35,720 nucleotides of DNA from CAZPAH01 sp964584495 (lineage in GTDB: Bacteria > Krumholzibacteriota > Krumholzibacteriia > Krumholzibacteriales > Krumholzibacteriaceae). Below are positions 16,046-23,684 of the stretch, one piece after another. Position 1 is the first letter of the stretch. Each line of letters starts with the position of its first letter. Both the position numbers and the translations under genes were made by a program. The stretch spans positions 1 to 35,720 of the forward strand of contig CAZPAH010000013.1 of assembly GCA_964584495.1 (NCBI GenBank). Reading direction: 5' to 3'. The notes under the pieces were generated by a model. That model was not told where the DNA came from, searched no databases, and was given only the letters and a program-made list of their open reading frames with translations.

Positions 16046-17170
16046 TTGAAAACAAGTGTATTGCACATAATCTATTCGCTTTACAGGGGCGGTGCGGAAC
16101 GGTCGATAGAAACCCTTCTGCTCGGATCGAGCGCCGGCAAATATATTCATACAGTCTGCGCCCTGGAGGACGGGGGGGACCTGGTCCACAGATTCCGCTC
16201 CCTCGGCACCGAGGTCGTCGTTATGGAGAAAAGCCGAAGGGGAAGGCTCTCTCTTCTCCCTAGGCTTTCTTCCCTGATAGGTCGCACGAAACCGGATATT
16301 CTGCATCTTCATAACTCCCCGGCCGGTTTCTGGGGCACCATCGCATCGGTCACGGCGAGACCGAGGATCCCCATTGTACGCACCGAGCACTCTCCCTGGA
16401 GACCCGACGGAATGAACCCGGTCTACAGGGCGCTCTACCCACGGTTGGCCTCCAGGGCGTCATCGATAATCGCCGTATCGGATCATGCGAGGAGAAGCTA
16501 CACCGACCGTTTTCCTTTCCTCGGTGAACGTTTTATCACGATTCATAACGGGATCGATCCGTCTTCTTTCCTGGCCCTTCCCGACAAACGCATATGCAGA
16601 TCGATCCTGTCCCTTCCGCCCGACGGCATGATCGCCGGGACCGTCGGCCGCCTCGTCCCGGTCAAGAATCATCTTCTGCTCCTCGAAGCCTTTGCGACGG
16701 TAAGAAAGGCCGTCCCGGACTCCCACCTCGCGATCCTCGGCGACGGCTCGCTTGAACCGGCCCTGCGCCTCGCCGCCATCGAGCTGGGCATACACACCGT
16801 AGTCAGCTTCTTTCCGCCGACTCCAGAGGTGGCGCGCTTTCTCTCTTCACTCGATATCTTTGTTCTGTCTTCGGATTCCGAGGGCCTTCCCCTGACCCTT
16901 CTCGAGGCGATGGCATCACGAATCCCTTCGGTGGCCACATCTGTAGGAGGAATCCCCGAAGTGATCAGGGACGGAGATAACGGCATCCTTGTTCCGGCCG
17001 GATCTCCGGCAGCCCTCGCGGGCGGGATGGTGGAGCTTATGAAAGACCGATCGAAACGTCTCTCTGTAGGCGATAGGGGAGTCGAAACGATAAAAAACCG
17101 CTTCTCGGCCGAGAGGTTCATAGAGGAAACCGAGGCTGTCTACGACAAGGTTCTTCAAACCGGCCGGTAA
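16046..17170 (+). CDS. Glycosyltransferase family 4 (GT-B fold)
   Basis: A 374-residue cytosolic retaining glycosyltransferase. The N-terminal acceptor lobe begins VLHIIYSLYRGGAERSIETLL, the GGAE pattern common in this family, with PDILHLHNSPAGFWG and RTEHSP. The C-terminal lobe has HNGIDPSSF, GTVGRLVPVKNHLLLLEAF, and the EX7E motif E279-G-L-P-L-T-L-L-E287, followed by ATSVGGIPEVIRDGDNGILVPAG, which binds the nucleotide sugar. The donor and acceptor are not evident. The start is TTG at 16046, nine bases after AGGAGG; it gives MKTSVLHIIYSL, a normal family N-terminus. There are no sugar-biosynthesis or polysaccharide export genes beside it. It is divergent from pyk and converges on the propeller protein gene. 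Confidence 0.9.
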   Translation: MKTSVLHIIYSLYRGGAERSIETLLLGSSAGKYIHTVCALEDGGDLVHRFRSLGTEVVVMEKSRRGRLSLLPRLSSLIGRTKPDILHLHNSPAGFWGTIASVTARPRIPIVRTEHSPWRPDGMNPVYRALYPRLASRASSIIAVSDHARRSYTDRFPFLGERFITIHNGIDPSSFLALPDKRICRSILSLPPDGMIAGTVGRLVPVKNHLLLLEAFATVRKAVPDSHLAILGDGSLEPALRLAAIELGIHTVVSFFPPTPEVARFLSSLDIFVLSSDSEGLPLTLLEAMASRIPSVATSVGGIPEVIRDGDNGILVPAGSPAALAGGMVELMKDRSKRLSVGDRGVETIKNRFSAERFIEETEAVYDKVLQTGR

Positions 17171-17178
17171 GGGGCCGG
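17160..17178 (+). terminator. Possible hairpin at the end of the GT4 gene
   Basis: CCGGCC (17160-17165) and GGCCGG (17173-17178) form a 6-bp GC stem around GGTAAGG, which contains the stop codon. There is no T-run after it, so termination is doubtful. Confidence 0.25.
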
Positions 17179-17214
17179 CCCACGATCGCCTGAGTGCTGT
17201 CCGGAGATATTTTT

Positions 17215-19959
17215 CTACGGTTCGATTTCTGCAAGGTAAATATCACGCGCGCCGAACCTCCCGGCGCCTGTATGCCCCGCGATCACGACATTTCCTCCCC
17301 TGCCCACGGCAAGGGCGCTCCCCCAATCGGTGTCGGGCCCTCCCAATGTTCTCTTCGATATAACTGCGCCGTCCCGATCGAGTCTGACGATGAGTATATC
17401 GTTATTTCCCCCTACCGACTTTGTCGTTCCGCATGCCAAGAAATCGCCGCCGTCAATTTCCACTATTGAAAATCCATAATCGTAGAACGGTCCCGCCCCC
17501 ACGTTCCGCTCCCATATCAACTCTCCACGTTGATCCGTTCTCACCACGAGCATGTTCATAATATCTTCTGCATTCGTGTACCCGACCGCCACGAAACCGC
17601 CGTCGCTGCATGTCTTCGCCCCACAGCACCAGTCGAAGGTCGTCCCGGCCCCTTCGGGGAGGCTCGAGTCGAGCTGCCCTCCGATCGATTCGGCTCCGAT
17701 CTCCCTGCCGTCCGGGTCGATTTGGACAAGGTATATATCCGAGTTTCCGCCCCCGAACGTTCCCGTTGCGCCGCCTATCATGAAATTTCCGTTTTCGAGC
17801 CGGCAGATCGATCCGGCGTACTCGAACCTTGCACCCCCATACGTTCTGGACCACTGCTCTTTGCCGTTCTCATCGATTCTTACGATGAAAATATCCTCTT
17901 CTCCGGCTCCGAACGAATTTGTGAATCCAGAAAGCAGATACCCGCCGTCACCGTCTTCACAGGCCGCCGTGCCAACATCCCAGCCTCGGCCGCCGTATGT
18001 GCCCGACCATACCTCGTTCCCCTCGAGATCCACTTTGACCGCTAGGAGATCCCTGGAGCCTTCGCCGTAGGAGGTAGTGTACCCGGTCAGCAGGTAGCCG
18101 TTATCCGATACACAGCATCCGAATCCGTACTCGGTCCCCCTGCCGCCGAAGAGGCGGTACCACTGTATCCCACCCCGGGAATCGGTCTTCAGGACCAGCA
18201 TGTCGGCATCGCCGGTGCCGCGGGAGAAGGTATATCCCGTGACGAGGAATCCTCCGTCGAGCGTCGCGGCGACCGCCCCGCATCCTTCCGATCCGATTCC
18301 CCCGATGACCTTTTGCCACAACGCTCCTACTCCCGCCATATCGGCCGCGGCGGAACCTATTACCCTTTCCCCGGCGGCAGATTCATGCCCCCCGCACCCT
18401 CCCCTTTCCTCTATCATCGTCGCCAGGGCCATCGGAATGAAATAGCTGTAGTACTGATCCCTCGAACCGGTCATGATACATCCCTCTATCCGGGGGGGCA
18501 GATCTTTTCCGAGAAAGACGGCTCCCGCCCTCTCATATTCTTCCCTGAAGGGCGGCTGCCCGAGGATCTTCTTCCCCCTCACAAGGTCGGCGGCGGCGAG
18601 AACGCGGGCCCCCGAACATACCGCAGAAACGGGAACGTCCCCGATAACCGCCTTCCTCACAACTCCTATCGCCTTCTCGCTCGATATCACATCAGAGAAC
18701 GGGTCTCCCTGGTAGTATGACGTGGCCGGCATTATCGCCAAGGCATCGAAGTAGTCTATATTTACGATCTCGTCGAACTCGATATCCGCAACAACGGGGG
18801 GTACTTCAAGATTAGCGGCGAAGAAATCGCATCCCGAGACGGTGTCGCTCATGCCGGCAACGGTTACGTTCCATCCGTACTGTTCGAAGGCATCCCGGTT
18901 GAGAAAGGAGTTGGCTCCGAATTTTTCGCTCAACAGGACAAGTACATTGATCCCTTTCGGCCGGAACTGCTCCCTGATCCAGCCTTTCAAAGGCTCCTCA
19001 ATCCGTATAAGGGCGTTCCAGTGCTGATAATTGGTGAAGAAATCGTACCTGGCCGTTACGAGATCGTTCAATCTCCCTGTTCTTCGCCTCTCCGGGATCT
19101 CGGAGTAGAGATTCAGCGGATAATTGTATCTCTCCGACATTTCCACCATCCGCTCGCGGGGCATAGCGGCCAGGATCGTGGCAGAAAGAATAGCCTGGTG
19201 TACGAATACCGCGAATCGAAAATCGCTCCTGTAGAGATCGAGATAGGCGGGCTGTCTGTAGTATCGCAGGAAGTTTTCCCGCCATTTCCGCAGCAATCCG
19301 ATCTCCGGTCTTACGACAAGGTGTCCCGCGTTGAAGTACGGTCTTATATCTATATCTTCCACGTTCGGTTTCATCGGGAAGACGCGCTCCGGAGGAACAT
19401 CGCAATCACCGTAGACAAGAGACCAGAAACGGTCCGGCGGCACACTGTATATGCTTCCCACCTGTATATGATGCACCGGGCGATAGGCGAGATCGACCCC
19501 GGCGGGAAGAACGAATTCTTCCGGCTCGCCGATCACCATGTTATCCGGATCGAGCCATACCAGGAATTCGCATTCCCCCTGCGCGGATCTCTCGGCCTCC
19601 GCCGCGGCGGAGGCCTTCGCCCCGAGCGGAAATCGCAGATCCTTCTCATCTATCTCGAACATTCGGATCTCCACTCCCAGCTCCGAGAGTGTTTTTCGCA
19701 CCGTCTCGCTCAACTCCTTGCCCCGACCGGGGACCAGCACCCAAACAGGCGCCGCCGAGAACCGCCCTCCGAACTCCCTTATGGACCTGGCCCAGATCGT
19801 CGCTTCGATCTCGTTGATCCCCGGGATCACCATCGCGGCGATAACGATCCTCTCCTCCCCGCCAGCAACAGCGGCTTCGGCGCTCCGGCGGCCGATAACG
19901 GCAGGATCGGCTCCCAGGAGAACCGCCACCAGCAAAAGCAGCTTCATTGCCTTTATCAT
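17215..19959 (-). CDS. Secreted three-part protein: GT-A-like domain, DJ-1/PfpI-like domain, seven propeller-type repeats
   Basis: 914 residues with a signal peptide (MIKAMKLLLLVAVLLG). Residues of about 35-330 look like a GT-A-fold glycosyltransferase: FLVWLDPDNM carries a DxD-like D137-x-D139, and PYFNAGHLVVRPE is typical of such enzymes. Residues of about 337-518 resemble DJ-1/PfpI: INVLVLLSEKFG, DALAIMPATSYY, then the nucleophile elbow AVCSGARVLAAADLVRGKK with Cys448. Residues 546-914 hold seven repeats of about 50 residues, each with GG near the start, DGG(Y/F)L..G.T in the middle and (D)(I/L)..V(R/K).D..G near the end, suggesting one seven-bladed beta-propeller. I choose ATG 19959 because AAGGAGGAG lies just upstream and the signal peptide then starts cleanly. 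An in-frame upstream codon at 19986 lacks such a site. The combined role is unknown. Secreted GT-A domains without an obvious donor are unusual, so the domain may be non-enzymatic. Confidence 0.85.
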   Translation of the reverse strand: MIKAMKLLLLVAVLLGADPAVIGRRSAEAAVAGGEERIVIAAMVIPGINEIEATIWARSIREFGGRFSAAPVWVLVPGRGKELSETVRKTLSELGVEIRMFEIDEKDLRFPLGAKASAAAEAERSAQGECEFLVWLDPDNMVIGEPEEFVLPAGVDLAYRPVHHIQVGSIYSVPPDRFWSLVYGDCDVPPERVFPMKPNVEDIDIRPYFNAGHLVVRPEIGLLRKWRENFLRYYRQPAYLDLYRSDFRFAVFVHQAILSATILAAMPRERMVEMSERYNYPLNLYSEIPERRRTGRLNDLVTARYDFFTNYQHWNALIRIEEPLKGWIREQFRPKGINVLVLLSEKFGANSFLNRDAFEQYGWNVTVAGMSDTVSGCDFFAANLEVPPVVADIEFDEIVNIDYFDALAIMPATSYYQGDPFSDVISSEKAIGVVRKAVIGDVPVSAVCSGARVLAAADLVRGKKILGQPPFREEYERAGAVFLGKDLPPRIEGCIMTGSRDQYYSYFIPMALATMIEERGGCGGHESAAGERVIGSAAADMAGVGALWQKVIGGIGSEGCGAVAATLDGGFLVTGYTFSRGTGDADMLVLKTDSRGGIQWYRLFGGRGTEYGFGCCVSDNGYLLTGYTTSYGEGSRDLLAVKVDLEGNEVWSGTYGGRGWDVGTAACEDGDGGYLLSGFTNSFGAGEEDIFIVRIDENGKEQWSRTYGGARFEYAGSICRLENGNFMIGGATGTFGGGNSDIYLVQIDPDGREIGAESIGGQLDSSLPEGAGTTFDWCCGAKTCSDGGFVAVGYTNAEDIMNMLVVRTDQRGELIWERNVGAGPFYDYGFSIVEIDGGDFLACGTTKSVGGNNDILIVRLDRDGAVISKRTLGGPDTDWGSALAVGRGGNVVIAGHTGAGRFGARDIYLAEIEP
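17218..18324 (-). repeat. Seven tandem propeller-blade coding repeats
   Basis: About 150-bp units that encode repeats of the type W(Y/S)..(Y/F)GG...(Y/F)....DGGFL.TG.T.S.G.G..D..V.K.D..G. Unit 5 contains an extra insertion (SSLPEGAGTTFDWCCGA). The blades are well diverged at the DNA level, so the array is old and not a recent amplification. Confidence 0.7.
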
Positions 19960-19977
19960 AATCTCCTCCTTGAACAA

Positions 19978-20006
19978 ACAATACATAAGCCCTTACTTAA
20001 TAGCAA
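19978..20006 (-). promoter_or_regulatory. Candidate promoter for the GT-A/DJ-1/propeller gene
   Basis: On the minus strand: TTGCTA (20006-20001), 17-bp spacer, TATTGT (19983-19978) directly preceded by TG. It lies about 20 bp upstream of the Shine-Dalgarno site of the gene starting at 19959. Confidence 0.5.
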
Positions 20007-20103
20007 CAACATTCAGCGCGGACGGGGCGGCATCCCCACACTTTTCGAAATATGCGTGGTCATACTCTGGATTTTACCGCCGGAATATGGTATCTTGCCT
20101 TCT

Positions 20104-21120
20104 ATGGAAAAGAGAAGACTGGGAAGAACCGACATGAACGTCTCACCCGTCGGGTTCGGCGGGATTCCGATACAAGGGCTTTCGGCTGGCGATGCGCAGA
20201 AACTTCTCATGAAGGCCGTCGACAGCGGAATCAATTTCTTCGACACTGCCAGGGGATACACCGACAGCGAGGAGAAGTTCGGCCGGGCGCTGTCCGGCAG
20301 GCGCGGGGAGCTATATATAGCCACCAAGGCGATGTCGCGCGATGCACGTTCGATGGAACGCGAATTGGAGGCCAGCCTGCGAAACCTTAGGACCGACGTG
20401 ATCGATCTCTACCAGCTTCACGCCGTGGGCACCGCCGGGCAGCTCGACAGGGTCCTTGGTCCGGGAGGAGCATACGAAACGCTCGCCAAGGCCCGCGAAA
20501 AGGGGAAGATACGCTGGATCGGAATAACAGGACATTTCAGGCCCGTCCTTCTGGACGCGGTCCGCACGGGGCTCTTCGACACGGTGCAGGTTCCATTCAA
20601 TCCGATCGAAACCGAATGGGCGGAGGACCTCCTCCCGACGGCCCGGCGCGAGGGCGTGGGCACGATCGGGATGAAACCTCTGGCGGGGGGAGCGATACGC
20701 AACGCGGCCCTGTCGATCCGCTACACGCTGGCCCGAGGTATCGATCTGTCGATCCCCGGGATGGACGCGATCGCCCAGGTGGAGGAGAACATCTCGGCGG
20801 CAAGAGGTTTGAAGGATCTCACGGAAGACGAGCTGGCGGCGCTCGAGNNNNNNNNNNAGGAAAAAAAGCTCTGGGGAGGAATATTCTGCCGCCGATGCGG
20901 ATATTGCCTCCCTTGTCCCGAAGGTTTGAACATCCCCTTTCTTCTACTTATCGAGGGGTATTATTCCCGTTACGGTCTCAGAGAATGGGCCCTCGAAAGG
21001 CTTGAGGGCCTCGAGAAGAAGTACGCCTCCTGCACCGGCTGCGGCGAATGCATCGAAAAATGTCCATACTCGCTTCCCATCCCCGATCTGATGAAGAAGG
21101 CCGGCTCGATCGTATCGTGA
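20104..21120 (+). CDS. Aldo/keto reductase with C-terminal 4Fe-4S domain (contains an assembly gap)
   Basis: About 338 residues. Residues 1-250 are an AKR TIM barrel with the catalytic tetrad D47, Y52, K75 and H106 (FFDTARGYTDSE, YIATKAM, LYQLHAVG) and GMKPLAGGAIR in the coenzyme region. The C-terminal part has two cysteine clusters, CRRCGYCLPCPEGLNIP and CTGCGECIEKCPYSLPIPD, a layout known from iron-sulfur AKR-family oxidoreductases, so electrons may come from or go to ferredoxin. The start is ATG 20104, giving MEKRRLGRTDMNVSPVGFGG, the standard N-terminus. No clear Shine-Dalgarno precedes it. The frame stays open upstream to 19021, but that stretch overlaps the opposite-strand gene and shows no homology. 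Ten Ns at 20848-20857 fall between the two domains. The frame is preserved across them, but the true gap length is unknown. Confidence 0.9.
   Translation: MEKRRLGRTDMNVSPVGFGGIPIQGLSAGDAQKLLMKAVDSGINFFDTARGYTDSEEKFGRALSGRRGELYIATKAMSRDARSMERELEASLRNLRTDVIDLYQLHAVGTAGQLDRVLGPGGAYETLAKAREKGKIRWIGITGHFRPVLLDAVRTGLFDTVQVPFNPIETEWAEDLLPTARREGVGTIGMKPLAGGAIRNAALSIRYTLARGIDLSIPGMDAIAQVEENISAARGLKDLTEDELAALEXXXXEKKLWGGIFCRRCGYCLPCPEGLNIPFLLLIEGYYSRYGLREWALERLEGLEKKYASCTGCGECIEKCPYSLPIPDLMKKAGSIVS
20848..20857. other. Assembly gap (10 N)
   Basis: Ten undetermined bases inside the aldo/keto reductase gene. Coding continues in frame on both sides, so the gap estimate is at least compatible modulo three. 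Confidence 1.
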
Positions 21121-21152
21121 ACCGCCTCTTTCCCTGGCACAATACTTGTTCT

Positions 21153-21199
21153 ACAGGTAGAAAAACCTGTTGACAGCTTTGCCTGCGGTCGAATATTGA
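21153..21199 (+). promoter_or_regulatory. Promoter with operator-like inverted repeat
   Basis: TTGACA (21170-21175, perfect -35) is followed after 18 bp by TATTGA (21194-21199), or after 16 bp by AATATT. The inverted repeat ACAGGT-AGAAAA-ACCTGT (21153-21170) ends on the first base of the -35, a position where a repressor or activator could act. Confidence 0.5.
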
Positions 21200-21306
21200 T
21201 TGTTATGAAATATGGAAATTCCTGCAATACCAGGTGTTCCATGAAACGGACAAGGCTGACCGCCTGGCGGCGCCGAAGGGGCGTGGCAGGCCTTCACCCT
21301 GGAAGT

Positions 21307-21411
21307 GAAAGAAAATATGCCGGAGTCGGCCGGGACGGAGAGGAGGCGAGGCGATAGTCTTATCTGATAAAACTCCATGGAGAAAGATTTATGCCGGGCT
21401 CGGCCCGGAGA
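21307..21411 (+). repeat. Imperfect direct repeat of a hairpin unit in the leader
   Basis: Copy A begins GAAAGAAAATATGCCGG (from 21307) and copy B GAAAGATTTATGCCGGG (from 21382), 75 bp apart. Both continue with a TCGGCC(G/C)GGA segment, so each forms a short GC hairpin. Copy B folds perfectly as CCGGGC-TCG-GCCCGG. Confidence 0.5.
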
Positions 21412-21450
21412 AGAAGGCTGGTTAGACTTGTTTAAGCTGGAGGTACAATA

Positions 21451-22023
21451 ATGAAAAATATCTTAATTATTCTTGCCGTTGTCCTGGTGCTTACATCGGC
21501 GGCCGATGCGCAGCCACCAAAGGGGTACATGGCGCTTTACTCCGACACGCTTCGTACCAGCTATTGCCCTCCTTCGGCGGGCCTTCCCTACTTCATTACG
21601 ATGTACATCATAGTCCTGCCCAGCGGCAACGGGTTGCAGGGAGCCGAATTCGCGATCGATTTCCCCGATGACCCCGGCCTCATACCAACCTTGCTGACCC
21701 CGCACCCCGATATAGTTCTTACAAACGGTTCGCTGGCGGACGGTATGACCGCTTCCTACGGAAACTGCCATACCGACTGGACCTGGATCTTCTCGCAGGC
21801 GTTTTTCGTCAATACGGCCGCCCAGCTGTCTCTTACTCCAGTCAAGAAGACCGGACCCAATGCCGGAATAATGGTCTCCACCTGCGGCTTTCCCTACCCG
21901 CTGGAAGAGGTTTATTCATACAACAGCTTCTACATCAACTACACCGACGGCGTAGACCCGGAGTGCTCCACACTCGGGACGGAATCGAAAACCTGGGGCG
22001 CTATAAAAAGAATGGAATATTAA
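21451..22023 (+). CDS. Small secreted protein of unknown function
   Basis: 190 residues with a clear signal peptide (MKNILIILAVVLVLTSAADA, cleavage after about residue 20). The mature part is mostly beta-type. The segment LPSGNGLQGAEFAIDFP resembles the start of cohesin-like or Ig-like secreted domains, but I cannot name a family. Four cysteines (39, 106, 145, 172) could form two disulfides in the periplasm or outside the cell. The C-terminus ends TWGAIKRMEY, a W-G-x-I-K tail I associate with secreted proteins of uncultured FCB-type bacteria; that is recollection and not proof. GGAGG lies seven bases before the ATG. The gene stands alone, with its own promoter, a long leader and a strong terminator after it, which suggests high or regulated expression. 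Confidence 0.75.
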   Translation: MKNILIILAVVLVLTSAADAQPPKGYMALYSDTLRTSYCPPSAGLPYFITMYIIVLPSGNGLQGAEFAIDFPDDPGLIPTLLTPHPDIVLTNGSLADGMTASYGNCHTDWTWIFSQAFFVNTAAQLSLTPVKKTGPNAGIMVSTCGFPYPLEEVYSYNSFYINYTDGVDPECSTLGTESKTWGAIKRMEY

Positions 22024-22070
22024 GACCTCCTTCGGGGATCAATCCCGGGGACGAAGAGGACAACCAAACG

Positions 22071-22097
22071 AAAAGGCTCCCTCCAAGGGAGCCTTTT
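22071..22097. terminator. Bidirectional rho-independent terminator
   Basis: AAAAGGCTCCCT and AGGGAGCCTTTT form a perfect 12-bp stem around CCA, with T-runs on both strands. It serves the secreted-protein gene (plus) and the DUF6599-like gene ending at 22133 (minus). Confidence 0.92.
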
Positions 22098-22132
22098 TAC
22101 TTTCATTCTATCCCGTGCGCCGCGGCGCTCCG

Positions 22133-23071
22133 CTATCTCGCCAACCCTCCCCCGATCTTTCGGAACTTTTCGACCGCTTTCGAGGCCAGCGTTCTCTCGA
22201 TGCCGCCGTCGCCTTCGAACCCCGTGAGGATCCCGATCCTTCTTCCCGAAAGAAAGATCGTTACCCTTCCCCTGTAAGGCGCTTCACCGGTCCCTTCCGT
22301 GTATTCCCCTTTACCGCTTCCGGTCTTTTCCACCACGGCACCGATCTCCCCCGCGTACCAGTCGAATACCCCCTCTGCTTCCTTTTCCGTCTCCATCGTA
22401 ATGATGTAGAGTCTGCCGTTACCCCCTCCCTGCTCATACCTCGCGGTAAAGGCTGGCGGGAGCTTGCCGGTGCCGAGGACTCCCTCGGTCAGATAGGTCG
22501 TGCTGTGAGCGATCATCCCGTCCTCCGGGAAAAGTGACAGCTCGAGGGGCGCCGCGCCGGGGTCGGTTATCTTCCCGCTGATCGCGGCGGCGAACTCTTT
22601 CAAGGCTTTCCCCGTTTCACCGCCCTCCTCGTATCCATATATCCTCACGAAGAAGTCGCCCTGCCAGAAATTCAGCGAAAGGTCATCGCCGAAAGCCTCG
22701 TTGCCGAAATCGAGAATGGCGGCTCCGGGAGACCGGTGCTGGCTGTAGATTCCGAAAGCCATAAGGCTGTTCTCGTGCTCATAGATTTCCACCTTCAGCT
22801 CTATTCCACCGGGGCCGGTGTAATATTGTACGAGGGCTTTTTTGAATCCATAAGCCAGGAAATGCTCGGCCGCGCCGTCTATATATTCCCAGAGATCCTC
22901 GCTGTCGTATAAGCCGCTTTCCCCGTCTGTCATCCACCCCCTTATCTCACCTGACGCGGGCAGAAGCTTTTCTATCTCCATCGGCTGCCTGCTCTTTTCC
23001 GCCGCGAAAGAGGCACTCCCCGCCGCCAGCACAGCGATCAACGCGGTCACGAAACAGATCTTTCCCTTCAT
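22133..23071 (-). CDS. Secreted DUF6599-like protein
   Basis: 312 residues with a signal peptide (MKGKICFVTALIAVLAAGSASFA). The mature part has the pattern I recognise from DUF6599 proteins: LYDSEDLWEYIDGAAEHFLAYGF, then VEIYEHENSLMAFGIYSQHR, LDFGNEAFGDD, LNFWQGDFFVRIYGYE, and a second half with a similar fold ending RRIGILTGFEG. No enzymatic motif is visible and the role is unknown. It is probably periplasmic. The ATG at 23071 is chosen because it opens the signal peptide. The frame extends in front to 23326, but that part overlaps the divergent thioredoxin gene and has no signal. A near-perfect promoter lies at 23172-23200, giving a leader of about 95 nt. It converges on the terminator at 22071. 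Confidence 0.8.
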   Translation of the reverse strand: MKGKICFVTALIAVLAAGSASFAAEKSRQPMEIEKLLPASGEIRGWMTDGESGLYDSEDLWEYIDGAAEHFLAYGFKKALVQYYTGPGGIELKVEIYEHENSLMAFGIYSQHRSPGAAILDFGNEAFGDDLSLNFWQGDFFVRIYGYEEGGETGKALKEFAAAISGKITDPGAAPLELSLFPEDGMIAHSTTYLTEGVLGTGKLPPAFTARYEQGGGNGRLYIITMETEKEAEGVFDWYAGEIGAVVEKTGSGKGEYTEGTGEAPYRGRVTIFLSGRRIGILTGFEGDGGIERTLASKAVEKFRKIGGGLAR

Positions 23072-23171
23072 CTCGATAACCCCCGGCTTCGGACGGGCAC
23101 CATCCGGCACCACGGCCGTCCCGTCCACGTAAAAGAACTTGCGCCCCGACCCCTTTTTCCTCACAACGCAC

Positions 23172-23200
23172 ATTATATCCGCATCGCCCGCCGGCATCAA
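23172..23200 (-). promoter_or_regulatory. Strong promoter for the DUF6599-like gene
   Basis: On the minus strand: TTGATG (23200-23195), 17-bp spacer, consensus TATAAT (23177-23172). It is the best -10 match seen in the window. Confidence 0.65.
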
Positions 23201-23237
23201 ATCCTTTTGCCGCCGCCCCCGCGGCCGCTCATTAATC

Positions 23238-23266
23238 TGGAGATAGTTCTCCAAGGATGTTATATT
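23238..23266 (+). promoter_or_regulatory. Promoter with internal operator for the thioredoxin/macrodomain unit
   Basis: TGGAGA (23238-23243), 17-bp spacer, TATATT (23261-23266) with an upstream TGT (extended -10). The inverted repeat TGGAGA-TAGT-TCTCCA (23238-23253) spans the -35 and part of the spacer, a classic repressor position. The leader before the ATG at 23289 would be only about 16 nt and contains GGAAGGGG. Confidence 0.5.
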
Positions 23267-23288
23267 GGTACGAAAGGAAGGGGCATCA

Positions 23289-23684
23289 ATGGGATTTTTC
23301 AAGCGCCTTATAGGCATTGAAAGCACTCCGGGGGAACCCGAATCTCTCTCCGACGAGCTTTTCGAAAGCAGGGTCCTGGAAAACGATCTTCCCTGTTTCG
23401 TCTACTTCTTCCATCTATGGTGCTCGTCGTGCCAGGTCACCGGAAGCCTCCTCAACGAACTGGGGCCCGGCTACTCGGATAGAGCCCATTTCTTCAAGAT
23501 CGACGTCAACAAGAACCCCCACACCGCCACGCTAATGAATATCACGGGAGTACCGACGATAATCTGTTTCAGGGACGGCATGCCGGTGGATGTTCTCAGG
23601 GGACTCGAGCCCCTCAATCCCCTCAGGCAGTGGATAGAGAAGAATCTCGGCGAGCCGTCCGTCCGTGGTGGGGATGAAGAATGA
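23289..23684 (+). CDS. Thioredoxin-like protein with CSSC active site
   Basis: 131 residues with a thioredoxin fold and no signal peptide. The active site is W-C45-S-S-C48 in HLWCSSCQV instead of the usual CGPC, and the cis-proline loop is GVPTII (P89). The C-terminal helix region LRQWIEKNL is normal. Serines between the cysteines change the redox potential in other thioredoxin-fold proteins, so it may be a reductase or a chaperone-like variant; the partner is unknown. An additional cysteine sits at position 36. I choose ATG 23289 since GGAAGGGG lies just before it. An in-frame start at 23265 would overlap the promoter's -10. The stop overlaps the macrodomain start (ATGA), so the two are translationally coupled. 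Confidence 0.88.
   Translation: MGFFKRLIGIESTPGEPESLSDELFESRVLENDLPCFVYFFHLWCSSCQVTGSLLNELGPGYSDRAHFFKIDVNKNPHTATLMNITGVPTIICFRDGMPVDVLRGLEPLNPLRQWIEKNLGEPSVRGGDEE

Larger units (their letters stand above)
21121..21450 (+). other. Long structured leader upstream of the small secreted protein
   Basis: 330 bp without a gene. It holds a promoter near 21170-21199 with an inverted repeat over its -35, then about 240 nt of leader rich in hairpins. Examples are GCCTG/CAGGC arms around a CGCC-GAAGG-GGCG hairpin (about 21260-21290) and TTCAC/GTGAA (about 21293-21310). Two repeats at 21307 and 21382 each contain a GCCGG..CGGCC hairpin. No known riboswitch consensus is recognised. Confidence 0.5.

Noticed and set aside
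19021..20103. N-terminal extension of the aldo/keto reductase frame to 699 codons
   Set aside because: The added part overlaps the opposite-strand secreted protein and its promoter. The AKR family N-terminus begins exactly at the ATG at 20104.
21121..21450. Known riboswitch (cyclic-di-GMP, fluoride, cobalamin) in the leader
   Set aside because: I looked for the conserved cores and found none. The hairpins are reported as unassigned.
23072..23326. Longer start for the DUF6599-like protein
   Set aside because: The extension precedes a proper signal peptide, overlaps its own TATAAT promoter and runs into the divergent thioredoxin gene.
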